A stretch of 64,000 nucleotides of DNA. It comes from Bostrychus sinensis (Eukaryota > Chordata > Actinopteri > Gobiiformes > Eleotridae). Below the pieces are notes generated by a model. That model searched no databases and was not told where the DNA came from. It saw only the letters and a list, made by a program, of their open reading frames with translations. Shown piece by piece: positions 34,098 to 45,138 of the stretch. Position numbers and translations under genes: made by a program. How positions within the stretch are numbered: position 1 is the first letter of the stretch; each line of letters begins with the position of its first letter. The DNA is taken from positions 11,957,903 through 12,021,902 of the forward strand of contig CM036243.1 of assembly GCA_020698575.1 (NCBI GenBank), read 5' to 3'.

Positions 34098-34754
34098 TAG
34101 CCTGGTGAGCCAGAGTCTCCTACTTGCTTTTCGCAAGCAGGACAGTCTGGTTCCCCTCTCAGAGCGGAGCATTTCTTCAGTTCAATTTGTAAAGGGCCAA
34201 CCACAGTGGTTTATCCCCAGCATATCTTACAAAGTGGAGGAACTAACCAAGGTAGCGCTAACTACCGAACTAATTTAATAATTTCTCTGACCTGATTACC
34301 AGAGTTTAGTGTTTACCTTTGTCACGTGTTGGTTCTGATGAGGTCCCCATTGTTGTCCAGTCCTCCATAATTTTTTTCTCCATCTTGTTGCCGTTTTAAC
34401 AACAGTAAAGTCCTGTTTACATCTGATGATTAACAAATGCATAAAAAAAAAAAGACTCTTTTCACAAGACTATCTACATCTGGTTTCTGCTACTGTTCCC
34501 CTTCAGAAATAAGTACAGAGCTGCTTATACAAAACTGTATTCTGGTGTTTTATGAAAAAAAAAAAAAACTGCAAGAATTCCTGTTTGTCTGAGTCAGAGG
34601 TGCAGAGCTTATGTCCCGGCCTTTGTTTCTCTGATTGGTTACTCCTGGTTACGCCTGTCATTGTTCCACCTCAGAAACAAAATGTTACCGAAGGGGTACC
34701 AGACTAACTTCTTTGAATAGAATAGGAAAAGAGTTTGTCTAGCAGGCCAAGCTA
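34098..34754. mobile_element. DNA element family B, copy 2
   Basis: About 657 bp, homologous to 24820-25401. Left TAGCCTGGTGAGCCAGAGTC; right on the opposite strand CTAGCTTGGCCTGCTAGAC. Contains GTTTTAACAACAGTAAAGTCC, CTTCAGAAATAAGTACAGAG, CTTATGTCCC and CTGATTGGTTACTCC (reverse CCAAT box at 34634-34638). Extra material relative to copy 1 near the left end (34110-34300) and A-runs at 34441 and 34555. Confidence 0.8.
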
Positions 34755-34996
34755 GCTGCTTCCATACACAGTCATGTAACGGCCAATAATGGTGTGTGTT
34801 GTGTGGAGCTGTAATAGTGTTCAGCCAGGGCCTTGTACTTTGAGCTTGATTTGAGGGTTAGCAAGGTAACTTTGGCTTTAACTTTGGGCTTTCAGTACCC
34901 CAAACCAGTTGACTTTCTCTATAGAAACTTCTCCTGAATGGGTGACCTGCCGTGGTCTGGGTTATGTTCTAGTAGGAGTTAAAAAGAAAGCTTTGT

Positions 34997-35034
34997 GACC
35001 AATCAGTGGTGAGAAACATGCTGCTGGTGTGAAG
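34997..35034 (+). repeat. Shared 38-bp block C, copy 1 (CCAAT-box containing)
   Basis: Identical to 54343-54380 except for two substitutions. Starts GACCAATCAG, a canonical NF-Y CCAAT motif, and ends CTGCTGGTGTGAAG. Flanking similarity fades quickly, so it is a fragment of a dispersed element or a short retained module. Confidence 0.8.
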
Positions 35035-35271
35035 CAAGAGGGCAAAACTGCAGCGGAGAGAGTGTAAAAAGTGCATAAGGGGCATAGCAGAGAGGAGCAT
35101 GAATATACAACAAGCATTCTACAAATTCCATTTATTTATTCTGGTTTTGAGTTATTATTCATATTAACTGTCTCCATCCCATCATTGTGATTGGTCAGTA
35201 AGGCCCATGAACAGACCCACAAAGAAAGTCAGGGTTAACTGAGTGAGTTGGTAACCTCCTTTGATAGTACC

Positions 35272-36147
35272 TAGGGCTGGGCAATATGCAACAAATGAAA
35301 TCACGACCCCCGCCCCCATATTGGTCAATCTCGATTTTCTTATTAAATTTTTTGTTTATATTCAAAAAACTAATTAGCATTGATTCAACTTTAGATTTAG
35401 ATTTTATTGTAATAGGAGAGATGGAGACTCGATGTAATGTCTTTCATTGCAAGTTTTAGTTTTTATACAATAATCACTGTTATAATTTAAACAAATAAAT
35501 GAGGCAAGATGATATGTTTTGAGTTTTCAAACACCTGAAAACATTGAGTTTCTTGCTTTTTTGGATTGCAGCTGCAATGATGAGAGCAGGGTAAACTCCT
35601 GTCTGTTTCTATAGAACTGTCCTGTCTTTTCACATGCAGCCTGGACCTAGTTCTCGCATTTTGTCAAGCTTTTAACAGTAAAATCACCTTTTTTATACTC
35701 CACGCTGCTCATGAAGCTTTTTCCAAGGAACAAGATGCGGCATTTTTGTGGTGTTAGGATGGTTGAAATATATATGGATAGATATATGGATTTGCCCGTT
35801 TGTCCTATGGATACATTTCAGTATAAAATGAGCGCATGAACTGCTGTTTTTGTGAATCACAACAAATGCTAACGGTAGCTTAGCTCCTCTATTAGCGCTG
35901 TTGCTGCAGTTGTTGCTGTCATTTAATGCTTTTTTGTATTTAAATGCATAGTGCCTTTTAGGTCGTTATTCCTCTAAAATTCACTCTTGTTCTCTCTTGC
36001 TCATGCTGTCACAGGTGAGTGGTAGCCTTAAACATAAGTGCATGCCTCAGCTGCTCTGTTTTATGCCTGCACTATCTGGTAGATATTGTATAGAAGAGCT
36101 TACTTAATTGCAATTCAACTTTAAATTCAATTTTTGGCACAGCCCTA
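35272..36147. mobile_element. hAT element, 876 bp, with 8-bp target duplication
   Basis: Ends TAGGGCTGGGCAATATG and, opposite strand, TAGGGCTGTGCCAAAAAT. Flanked by ATAGTACC (35264-35271) and GTAGTACC (36148-36155), 7/8 match. Subterminal ATTGCAA/TTGAATTT words occur in both arms. No transposase frame; interior is AT-rich. Confidence 0.85.
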
Positions 36148-36159
36148 GTAGTACCTCTT

Positions 36160-38414
36160 TTTCAGAGGTGCTAATGTTTGGATGTTATGTTTTGCTATGC
36201 CAGAAGAGGTTCAAGTAGTTTTGTAGTCCAGAGCCCAGCTGTGAAAACTGGGAACACTAAATGTAAAATACTCAAAAGTTGGAAATAACAAGTTCATAGC
36301 CCCCTCATTTTGTAGCCTGTCCTCAAGCACTTTCCCTGCAGTAGGTAGCTTCGTAGATTCCCTTTATTGAACCCAAGAGCAGTTCGTGCCAGTCTCCATT
36401 TGAATGCTTTCAAATGTGTCAAACATTTCCAACTTCAAAGTAGGGCATTAGCGGAGCAAAGATTCAGTGTGCTTAATTCTCCAGCTTTGATCAGGGATTT
36501 GCCATGCATGTTGTTATTCAACATACATTTTGTTCCCCTTGAGATTCTGATTCAAACAAATTCCTATTGTATCCAGGAATTTCAGAGTGTAAGCTCGCAC
36601 ACAAAAAGGGGCAGACAACACATGGGTAATCACTGACAAAAATGAGCCGTAACCAACTAAAAATGTACAAATGTGTTTGGCAGCAGAACAGATGCATAGA
36701 AGACTGTTGCGCATGGAGGGAGGCAGTTTGTTAGCCGATTGAGAAGTGTCTTGGGTATAATCCTTTGGCAGGTAGCAGCCCTGGCGCTATTTGTTTATGG
36801 CTTTCAGTTGGCACACAGGTCATCAGTTGTCATGGTAAAGAAGACAGCAAGAATATAATGTTTCTGCCCACGCAGTCTATTTCCACAGACATATTAGACA
36901 GGGTTTACAGCTTATCACTCTGACCTCCAGAGCACGATCTGAACATGCACTCATTGTCTTATTCTGGCCTGCATTTAAAGCAACACTGGGTCGCTTTGAA
37001 CCTAAACATAAAGTTCTAGTGGTACATTAACTATTAATGGGATGAACTGCCCCTCCCCTGAACACTAAGTAACTGCTAGTATGGCTACTGACTGAAAAGT
37101 AGCAAATACAGTAAAACAGCTATTGAAATGACCAGCCTTAAACAGTACATAACATTGTCTGATGTATGTTATGTTCAATATGCTTACACCTATACCTACA
37201 CAAATTATTCCATTATACACATTCTTCCATTTGCAAACATGTTCATTAGGATATAGATTCTGGTAATGTTAAATGCTAATGCTAATGCAAACAAAAACCT
37301 TGCTTCTTTTTTGTCATTTTTGGTAATTTCTTCAGTTAATTTCAGAAAACTAAAACTACGAACTGTTACATATGTACGCTACTTCTTCTTGATTATAACA
37401 ACCAAAGTACTCTAGAGAGATAGAGAGCAAAAGTTACTTTGTGTTGCTTTAAGAAAACTATTGGGCCAAGCGCTAATGTAGATAGGCTACAATATAGTAT
37501 GTTGACCTTCGTTGTGGTCAAACAGGGCAATGTTAGTTTAGAAATTGTTCTATTGTTTGTACCAAGAGGCAGCCTACAGGGTTCTTATATAATCCTGATG
37601 AAGAGGTAGCCATAAGTCCACAGAGTTATGCGTTCTTGCTTTGGGGCAGGCACCAGAAGTAAATAATCCCAGTGGTAAGGTTATAAGTGGAATCAACAGG
37701 TTTACAGCTTGTTATAAAATAGATTTTGTCCCAACAGTTATTCTTTGAGGACAACTGAATAGAGTTGGTTTAATTCATTTGTGTGCATTCTGCAAAGGCT
37801 AAATTATGCACGATTAGCAGTGGGACAGCGTTGATTGACAAATGGGACGACCAGTGCCCTGTCACTAAGCCTGACAGCTGACAGACTCATGAACTGGACT
37901 GTCAGAGCTTCTCTTTACTGAATAATACATATACTTTTAGTCTGATGGATTCTAGTGTCACTGTGGTTCAGTTATACTTAAATAAAAAGGCATGTCCCAA
38001 TATTAATACTGTACCAGTGCTTGGTATTTAAACTTCTTGGACATGTCATTATGCTCTACCATCTGAGAAATCTTCTTGATGCAGAGTAAATTTCTGATTC
38101 CATTGATCCAAAGATGTGCAAACAGCAAAAATGTGTTCAGTCAAGATGGTTACTTTAATCCTTGGAAAGTCAACATGATTCTGAAATCCATATCCATTCC
38201 CAAGATGTAAGGTAAGGATTGAATAGTTATTATTTAATTATTCGACCCAACCAAATGTATGGGTCTTTGCAAAAGCGCTCGACTGCATTACATTACATTC
38301 CTTTACATTACATTCCAACAACCCCAAGTTTGTGGCTTGTTGGTTGGGAAATGGTCATGCACCAAGCAAGAACGCATATGTTTTTAGTGTGTATCCAGAA
38401 CATTGTCTGAATAC

Positions 38415-38448
<34 letters not shown>

Positions 38449-38487
38449 GTGTAAAGGATGCGTTATTATGGCAATACACATTACATT
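36160..38487. other. Unique intronic stretch
   Basis: No gene and no repeat family recognised, apart from a small CATTACATTACATTC-type tract at about 38285-38315. Frames of 60-90 codons here look like chance. Confidence 0.45.
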
Positions 38488-38720
38488 TTGATGTGGCTAA
38501 CAACAAGGAGAGTGTGGGTTTGATCCCCAGGTCAACCACTAATTATCTCTCTAGGTGTCCACCCCATGTTACTGTGGGTTCTCTCCAAATACCTCGGCTT
38601 CCTCCCATTGCCCAAAGTCATGCATGTATAGATGAATTCCCCTTAATAAAGGAAATGTCAGAAGGTATGTGTATGTCTCTAATTGTCAGCCCGCAACTAA
38701 CTAGTCAGCACATTTCAGAA
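38488..38720 (+). mobile_element. Dispersed teleost repeat U, copy 5
   Basis: GAGTGTGGGTTTGATCCCCAG, CTGTGGGTTCTCTCCAAATAC, CGGCTTCCTCCCATTGCCCA, AAGTCATGCATGTATAGATG, TCAGCCCGCAACTAACTAG. 5' part preserved, 3' part eroded. Preceded by the T29 tract (38420-38448). Confidence 0.7.
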
Positions 38721-39529
38721 ACATAGCCATAAATTGATCAACTAAATATCTTAAATTAACACAAGCACTTGCAAGCACTAAACACATGCTTGTAGATGAA
38801 AATAGAAGAAGGAAGCCTCTGGTATAAAAGATTAACTTTAGCCACTGTTTGTAGCTGTCATTTACCAATTGTCAAAAGACAGCAGCAGATAAAAGGAAAT
38901 ACCACAGCACTCTATAATGCCAATGCCTTAATGTGTTTTTATTATGTATCAAGACTGGTATATTTGTCCTTAAGAGTGTGCTTTGTCTCATTGTGTATGC
39001 TTGGGTAGCTGTTCTGGGTGATAAGGGCTGGTGTAGTGTGTGTCCTTTGTTCTGCAAGAATTATTTGTCTTCCTGTGTGACCACGAATGAATGAAACCTG
39101 CTTAATCTGAGGTACAAAGTCACATAGGTTAAGCCAAAGCCTCTAGTCTATTATTGTATGTTGTTTGATTAAAACAATCTATAGCTATATTATGGTTATT
39201 ACAATACCACCAATATGTAATGCAAAGAACTACTGGTTAAGAAATTGTATTAAGTATACTGAAATTAACACAATTAACAGTTGGCCAATCCTTAAAGCCT
39301 TAAAACTGTCCTGTGCCCTGATTCCCAAGTTATGTTTTCCAGTTTTGGTTTGTTGGTTAGTTTGCTAGTAAGATGACCTCAAGCAGTAAAGGGAAGATTT
39401 TAATAACATTTTTAGGAAGCATTGTGTACCTTGCAATGAAGGACCAAATATATGAACTCCTGCTACATATGGTCAGAAAGACCTTTTGGCTAAATTAATT
39501 GTCAAACATTCAATACATTCAAGTCCAAG

Positions 39530-39612
39530 ACTGGGCTCTATATCCTTACCATTGCAAAATCAGGACAATGCCTTGACAGAGGTCTGTACACTCTGGCTGC
39601 TTGAAGTTTAGA
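39530..39612. mobile_element. Repeat R1, copy d (reverse orientation fragment)
   Basis: On the opposite strand: CAGAGTGTACAGACCTCTGT, CAAGGCATTGTCCTGATTTT, GCAATGGTAAGGATATAGAG. Only the first part of R1 remains. Confidence 0.7.
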
Positions 39613-39974
39613 CCTGATTTTGACTTTGTTTAGCTACGCATCAGTCATAGTTCAGATATTGTTTAAAATTTCATTAGCTCTTGCTTTTAAGTCCATTCAG
39701 AATTGCATGTCATATTGGCATTGCCATAAATCTTGGTCAGTGAAGTGGTTAGTGCCCTGTCTGAGGTGGGAGGGTCTGATTACCTCAACCCAAAAGCTCT
39801 AGCTATGCTTTGTGCCTGTCCCATGTGGAGAGGACTGTGTAAAGATGGTTGTCTGGGATTAAAAAAACTGCCAAATTACCCCTGCAAGTTATTTGTTGTA
39901 GCAACCCTTGACGGTAACAGGGGAACAGTCAAAAGGGACTTTCTTTACATTGTTATTCCAATTTTTTAAATAGT

Positions 39975-41183
39975 TACTTCATATTGCAGTCAGTATCTTT
40001 TGTGACCACCATTTGCCTCATGCAGTGCAACACATCTCCTTCGCATAGAGTTGATCAGGTTGTTGACCGTGGCCTGTGGAATGTTGGTCCACTCCTCTTC
40101 AATGGCTGTGCAAAGTTGCTGGATATTGGCAGGAATTGTCTCTGTCATATTTGCCGATCCAGAGCATCCCAAACATGCTCACTGGCTGACATGTCTGGTG
40201 AGTATGCAAAGAACTGTGATATTTTCAGCTTCCGGGAATTGTGAACAGATCTTTGCAACATGGGACCATGCATTATTATTATTAAAATGCACCTGTGTTT
40301 GTTGTCCATACACCTGCCCATGCCAAAACCCCATCACCACCATGGGCCACTTGATCCACAGCGTTGACATCAGCAACCCGCTCACCCACACGACGCCATA
40401 CACGCTGTCAGCCATTTGTTCTGTACAGTGAAAACTGTGATTGATCTGTGAAGAGAACACCTCTCCAAAGTGCCAGATGCCATCAAATGTGAGCATTTGC
40501 TCACTTAAGTCGGTTACGACAAACTGCAGTCAGGTCGAGATCCTGATGAAGACGACAAGCATGCAGATGAGCTTCCCTGAGACGGTTTCTGACAGTTTAT
40601 GCAGAAATTCTTTGGTTATGCAAACCGATTATTGCAGCAACTCTCCAGGTAGCTGGTCTCAGACGATGGAAGGTGCAGAATGTGGAGGTCCTGGGCTGGT
40701 GTGGTTACACATGGTCTGCGGTTGTGAGGCCAGTTGCATGTACTGCCAAATTCTCTGAATCGCCTTTGGAGACGGCTTATGGTAGAGAAATGAACATTCA
40801 CTTCACAGGCAACAGCTCTGGGGGACATTCCTGCAGTGAGCATGCCAATTGCATACTCCCTTAAAACTTGTGGCATCTGTGGCATTGTACTGTGTGATAA
40901 AACTGCACATTTTAGAGTGGCCTTTTATTGTGGCCAGCCTAAGGCACACCTGTGCAATATTCATGCTGTTTGATCAGCATCTTGATATACTACACCTGTG
41001 AGGTGGATGGATTATCTCAGCAAAGGAGAGGTGCTCACTAACACAGATTTTGACAGATTTATGAACAATATTTGAGAGAACCAGGCCTTTTGTGTACATA
41101 GAAAAAGTCTGGGATCTTTGAGTTCAGCTGATGAAAAATGGGAACAAAAACAAAAGTGTTGCCTTTAAATTTTGTTCTCTGTA
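39975..41183 (-). mobile_element. Tc1-like transposon relic, one end missing
   Basis: About 1.2 kb on the minus strand. The right (transposase 5') side has a full flank (TGGCCTTTTATTGTGGCCAG, GTGCAATATTCATGCTGTTT, ACACCTGTGAGGTGGATGGA, GCTCACTAACACAGATTT) ending AAAAGTGTTGCCTTTAAATT, TTGTTCTCTGTATA, the characteristic inverted-repeat end of a common fish Tc1 family. The partner inverted repeat is not found after the transposase stop, so the element is truncated at about 39970. It is old: multiple stops and frame changes. Confidence 0.88.
39990..40885 (-). pseudogene. Broken Tc1-like transposase
   Basis: Start codon at 40885. The first 89 codons (40616-40885) are open and encode the paired-like DNA-binding head (MPQMPQVLREYAIGML..., AVACEVNVHFSTISRLQRRF, REFGSTCNWPHNRRP). 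The DDE region follows in other frames: a segment with VMGFWHGQVYGQQTQ and ARICSQFPEAEN-like pieces (40179-40496), then SPDMSASEHVWDALDRQ near 40180, which keeps the E of the SPDxxxxEHxWD motif. The C-terminus TIPANIQQL...NSMRRRCVALHEANGGHKRY ends at 39990. Full-length relatives are about 340 residues. At least two frameshifts, an in-frame stop after the motif and internal deletions make it non-functional. Confidence 0.88.
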
Positions 41184-41224
41184 TAAAGACAGTAAATGCT
41201 TTATCACGGCGCTTCCCACTTTAG

Positions 41225-41887
41225 GTGAACAGTCATATTGTGTTTGCTTGGCCTGTTAATAGAAGTAGCCATAACAAGTGTTTCTTTCCTGTCGGCCATC
41301 TGAGTCACAGGCTGCAGCCGAGGTGTGACACACTACTCTTGCCCTTCTTTCTCTCTCTCCTATCCATCTCCCTTTATTCCTCTATGACTCTCGCCCTGTT
41401 TCTGTGTTTCTATGTTCCTATCTTGGTTTGGACCCAATAATTTGTCTGTCTTCCTTCCTTTGGGTCTCTTCCTCTTCTTATGCCCTCCTACTCCGGCTGG
41501 GCTGCTTGCGTTTGTCGACCGGCTACATCCTTCCCCCTCCCCTTTCTCTCGCTCTCTCTCCTTGCGCTCTCTTGCTCGCTGTCAGCCAGCCACAGCAGCA
41601 ACAGCGCTAGTAGCTCACTGTAGCCAGCTTTCAGTCACTCTACACGCTGCAGTCTGCCTGTGTGTTTACAATGAGTCTACCGGCTGAAAGAAGCTGCAGA
41701 GCTGAGGAAAGCCAGTGCAATAGGGAGAGAATATTCACGGACTAACTCTTAACTGGGGAGCTGGATACGTCTCGGAGCTTATTAAGTGCAGAGAAGAAGA
41801 TATAACATCCTTGCTTTTCTCTAGGTCTCATTTTCACTCTTTTTGGCTTACTTGCTCGTCGCTGCCAGGACTGTGCGCACCATAACT
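41225..41887 (+). promoter_or_regulatory. Pyrimidine-rich, promoter-like region with exon-like end
   Basis: 41330-41590 is a long C/T-rich stretch (CTTTCTCTCTCTCCTATCCAT, TCTCTCGCTCTCTCTCCTTG). It is followed by GC-richer, CpG-containing sequence with CAGCAGC words and no repeat match. Good splice signals follow: acceptor CTTGCTTTTCTCTAG ending 41824 and consensus donor GTAAGTGG at 41888. The bounded 63-nt interval 41825-41887 is open and phase 0-0. Candidate internal promoter with a first exon, or a cassette exon of inpp4b. No TATA box stands out. No transcript evidence is available to me. Confidence 0.35.
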
Positions 41888-42483
41888 GTAAGTGGACTAC
41901 TTCCTTCTGCGTGCTTTCCTGCTGCAAATGCCTGACCCCACTCTGCGTGCCACTTTTTAAATTACGGTGTCCATAATTTGTGCCCGCATTTGCATGTCAG
42001 GGTAAATGGCAAGTCACGACATCTCTAATGACTTAATTAGGCCAATTTGTAAAGCCCTATTTGTTGCAAGGGAGCAGAGTATTCATGCAGACACGGCTGA
42101 CCTCCCCCTTGCTATAAATCTTTCCATATTCATAAATGTTTGCCAGATGTGTATATCCAGTGAGTGCCAGGACTGTCTCGGCTGCCATTTGTTTGAAATG
42201 TCATTGGTGTAGCATGGAGATGAATGTCCTCTCTTTCAGGTATCCTCTGCAGCAACTCAATAAGGATTTCCAAATACAAAGTGGTCTTGTTGAAGCATTA
42301 TTAGTCTATATTATTAAAATAGGGGCAATACAATATAAGAATAAAAGCAAAATATGATTTAAATATTGTAATACCAGTACAACCTGCAAGTGTATGACAA
42401 TGCATCTCTTTGGTAGAAAAAACATTTATGTATTTAAATTATAAAATATTACACTAGTCAAACCTAGAGCTAACATTTACCTA

Positions 42484-42682
42484 GACGCACATACAGAGCG
42501 CAGACTTCTCCCAGACCATTGTCCCTTCCTTGCAATGGTAAGGACCTGGACTCAAATAGAGATCTTCTAGTTCAGGGGTAAATGCTCAGTTGTCTGCAGT
42601 TGACTGCAGTTTGTATCTTTGGCTCTAGTATCTCACAGTGGTTCAGAAGTGTTCCAGATCCATACTTAATACAAGGAATTTT
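42484..42682. mobile_element. Repeat R1, copy e
   Basis: ACATACAGAGCGCAGACTTC, TCCTTGCAATGGTAAGGACC, TGGACTCAAATAGAGATCTT, CTAGTTCAGGGGTAAATGCTC, then CTTTGGCTCTAGTATCTCAC and GTTCCAGATCCATAC. Covers the front and tRNA-like parts. Confidence 0.8.
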
Positions 42683-43222
42683 TTTGAGCACATCACAATA
42701 AAATTGAAGACTTTTATTTCAATACAATAAATGTCAGTCATATGGAAGACCATATTGTTACTTGCAGATGTACAGTAGCAATGCAGTAACAGTAAATGTG
42801 CGATATTGTCCAAACCTAATCAGAAGATTAACATTCAGAAGGATAAAATCTGAAACCAAAACAACATGCCTCTGCAGCGTGTATGAGAGAGAGTGAAGAA
42901 TGGACAGGCAAAGACAGCTAGTACACGGCCCAGATAGAGCTTTAGTGTGTATCTGGTGTGTGTGTGTGTCACACTGTCACCCCGGGTGTGGAGAAAATCA
43001 ATAGATCTACAGCTCCACTTGGACCGTTTACCTCTGCCAAGTGATGGCCAGACTCTGTGGCCTTCATAGCTCCACAGACCAACGTTGGGATTGCCTACAG
43101 CTCTCGGCGGGCTCCTTCAATCTTTTCCCCCAGAATTGATCCTCGTGCCAGCACTCTCATGTTTCAACCGCACTTAGGTGTTTACCAACTGCAGGCATCG
43201 GTCCTCCCGCGCATGTAAAAAT

Positions 43223-43363
43223 GTCTCTCCTGTCACTATTTTTTATTGAAGTATTGCGACAAACACCATACATCAAAAGTTTCCCTAGTAGCACTCAAAG
43301 CAGGTGGGAATGCAAGTTGAGGGAATGAGCTGGAGCCAAGGTGGCTAGAAGAAGGAGAGGGTA
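43223..43363. repeat. Direct duplication bracketing R1 copy f, copy 1
   Basis: Matches 43936-44076 (offset about 713): ATGTC.CTCCTGTC, GCGACAAA..CCATACATCAA, AAGTTTC, TAGCACTCAAAGCAG, GGAGCCAAG.TGG, TAGAAG.AGGAGAG. The right end runs directly into R1 copy f. Confidence 0.85.
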
Positions 43364-43370
43364 GGGCTAA

Positions 43371-43735
43371 ATTAAGACCTTCTACTTCAGGGGTAAATGT
43401 TTTATTTAGTAAACCACAAGGCCTTATATCCCACAATTGTAAAGAATCTACTAAAAATACTGTACCTGGATCCAAACAGTGATTTGGATCCACAAGTAAT
43501 ATTCAAGTAAATTTATTGACCTCTTGTGGCTGGAATTTGTTTTTTGTGGCAACTGGGATACTGCTATGTGGCACTGCTACAAAAAATTTATAAAAATACA
43601 AAAACTCTCGGCTTTACACCAAAAAAAGTTATTTTTTTGCCATTACTGACACTCTAAGCGTAAACCAAATTCAAACATTTTTGAGTGATCTTGCTAAAAA
43701 GCATAAACATGGCATATTTATTTTGACTAAATTTA
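43371..43735. mobile_element. Repeat R1, copy f
   Basis: GACCTTCTACTTCAGGGGTA, ATATCCCACAATTGTAAAGA, TACCTGGATCCAAACAGTGA, TTTGGATCCACAAGTAATAT, GACCTCTTGTGGCTGGAATTT, then distal R1: TTGCCATTACTGACACTCTA, TTTTTGAGTGATCTTGCTAA. Begins inside the tRNA-like part. Confidence 0.7.
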
Positions 43736-43935
43736 GAACTTTTGGCACATGACAGTTTGATTTCAAGCTTTGATTGTACAAATATTTTGACCAAAATGAA
43801 TTATCTGCCATGTAGAAAACTACTGTCATACAAATAATTCTTTACATTACAGGTATTTCAATTGGTGATATTGCAATAACATAAAATTTACACTATATAA
43901 TGCAAGATAGGTATTGGTCTTGGTGCTCATGTAGA

Positions 43936-44076
43936 ATGTCGCTCCTGTCTTTTTTTTTTTGTGAATCGCGACAAATGCCATACATCAAAAGTTTCTGTAG
44001 TGGCACTCAAAGCAGCATGGTGCGCAAGTCAGGGGAACGACCCGGAGCCAAGATGGATAGAAGGAGGAGAGAGCCG
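43936..44076. repeat. Direct duplication bracketing R1 copy f, copy 2
   Basis: Partner of 43223-43363: ATGTCGCTCCTGTC, GTGAATCGCGACAAATGCC, ATACATCAAAAGTTTCTGTA, GTGGCACTCAAAGCAGCATG, CCCGGAGCCAAGATGGATAG. It extends into GC-rich unique sequence. Confidence 0.85.
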
Positions 44077-44520
44077 GAGCGTGTGAGAGCAGAACAGAGC
44101 AAGACTGTCATAATCAATCCTCCATGATCCTGGAAGAGCATCATTTGTCTTCTTTCGTCCTCCTCCTATTGCCCCTATCTTTCTCTCATTTTCCGTGCTA
44201 CAGCCACTTTGATCTCACATAAGAAGGAGACGGTCTCAGGAGCTTCATTACTTTTAAAGCCTTCATCGTGAGGGGCCATAAAAAGATGCTAAGGAATGGA
44301 TTTCTAAGACCATTTACCAGACGGTCGGTACGGGCTCGCGAGTAATGGCTACACAGGGATATAATGTTCCGCCGCTGTGTGCAATGGCCTCCAGTGCCTA
44401 GGGCTGTGGGTTATCGGGCCAAACTGGGATTGCTCATGATACGTCAGAATTAGTAATATGACGTTTTACATGTCTAAAGTGCTGCCTACAGGGGAGGAAA
44501 TACCGCATATGCTAAGTCCG

Positions 44521-44562
44521 TTTGTTATGCATAGTACTATGTGTCTTGTTTATTAAATCCCA
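44521..44562. repeat. Direct repeat bracketing two SINEs, copy 1
   Basis: TTTGTTATGCATAGTACTAT then GTGTCTTGTTTATTAAATCCCA; the copy at 45139-45180 differs at three or four positions. Offset 618 bp. Between them lie a tRNA-derived SINE (44622-44862) and R1 copy g. Confidence 0.9.
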
Positions 44563-44621
44563 TTATGACATTAAATACATGAACACATCTCTTGGTAGAG
44601 TAAGCATTTTTACACAATTAA

Positions 44622-44862
44622 GGGCAACAGTGGCTCAGGAGGTAGAGCAGTTTTTCTATAACTGGAAGGTTTGTGGTTCGAATCTGACTCTCATACTCAT
44701 ACTGCTGTGTCTTTGGGCAAGACACTTCTCCCCACCTTGCCAATAATGTATGAATTTGTTAGTGTGATTGTGATTTTGTTGGTGGTTGGAGAGGCTGTAG
44801 GCACAGAATGGCTGCCACATATCTGTCTGTCTGTCTGTCTGTCTGTCCCAGGGCAACAGAAG
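44622..44862 (+). mobile_element. tRNA-derived SINE, copy 1
   Basis: Pol III promoter in the head: box A TGGCTCAGGAGGTAGAGCAG (44631-44650) and box B GGTTCGAATCT (44675-44685). The body follows: GTGTCTTTGGGCAAGACACT, TCTCCCCACCTTGCCAATAA, TTGGTGGTTGGAGAGGCTGT, GGCTGCCAC. It then expands into (CTGT)6 at 44823-44847 and CCCAGGGCAACAG. The 3' tail with AAAGCGCTATATAAAT is missing. Confidence 0.85.
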
Positions 44863-44867
44863 TAGTA

Positions 44868-45110
44868 GATTTCAGACATTGTCCTGATCTTGCAATGGTA
44901 GGACCTGGACTCAAACCAGGAGTCTTCTAGTTTGGGGGTAAATTCTCTCTCAGTTGAGCCACAAATCCTTTACATTTTGCAAAGATAAAGAGTGCCCCAA
45001 AACTAATAATTTCTCCCTTTACTGACCCCTTGTGTCTGGATTTGGTATCTTTGGCTCTTGTATCTCGCTATGGTTCAGTTCTGTTTCCAATCTGTTTAAT
45101 TCATAAGAAA
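44868..45110. mobile_element. Repeat R1, copy g
   Basis: TTTCAGACATTGTCCTGATC, TTGCAATGGTAGGACCTGGA, CTCAAACCAGGAGTCTTCTA, GTTTGGGGGTAAATTCTC, AGTTGAGCCACAAATCC. The opposite strand gives TGGCTCAACTGAGAGAGAAT ... GGTTTGAGTCCAGGTCC: a recognisable tRNA box A/box B pair. The distal part includes CCCCTTGTGTCTGGATTTGG and TTTGGCTCTTGTATCTCGCTA. Confidence 0.8.
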
Positions 45111-45138
45111 ATGCTTCCACGCTGCATAAGCTTGTCGG

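Noticed and set aside
44622..44700. A functional tRNA gene
   Set aside because: Box A and box B are present, but no cloverleaf with a proper acceptor stem forms and the sequence continues into a SINE body. The same applies to 45911-45990 and to the reverse-strand tRNA-like parts of R1.
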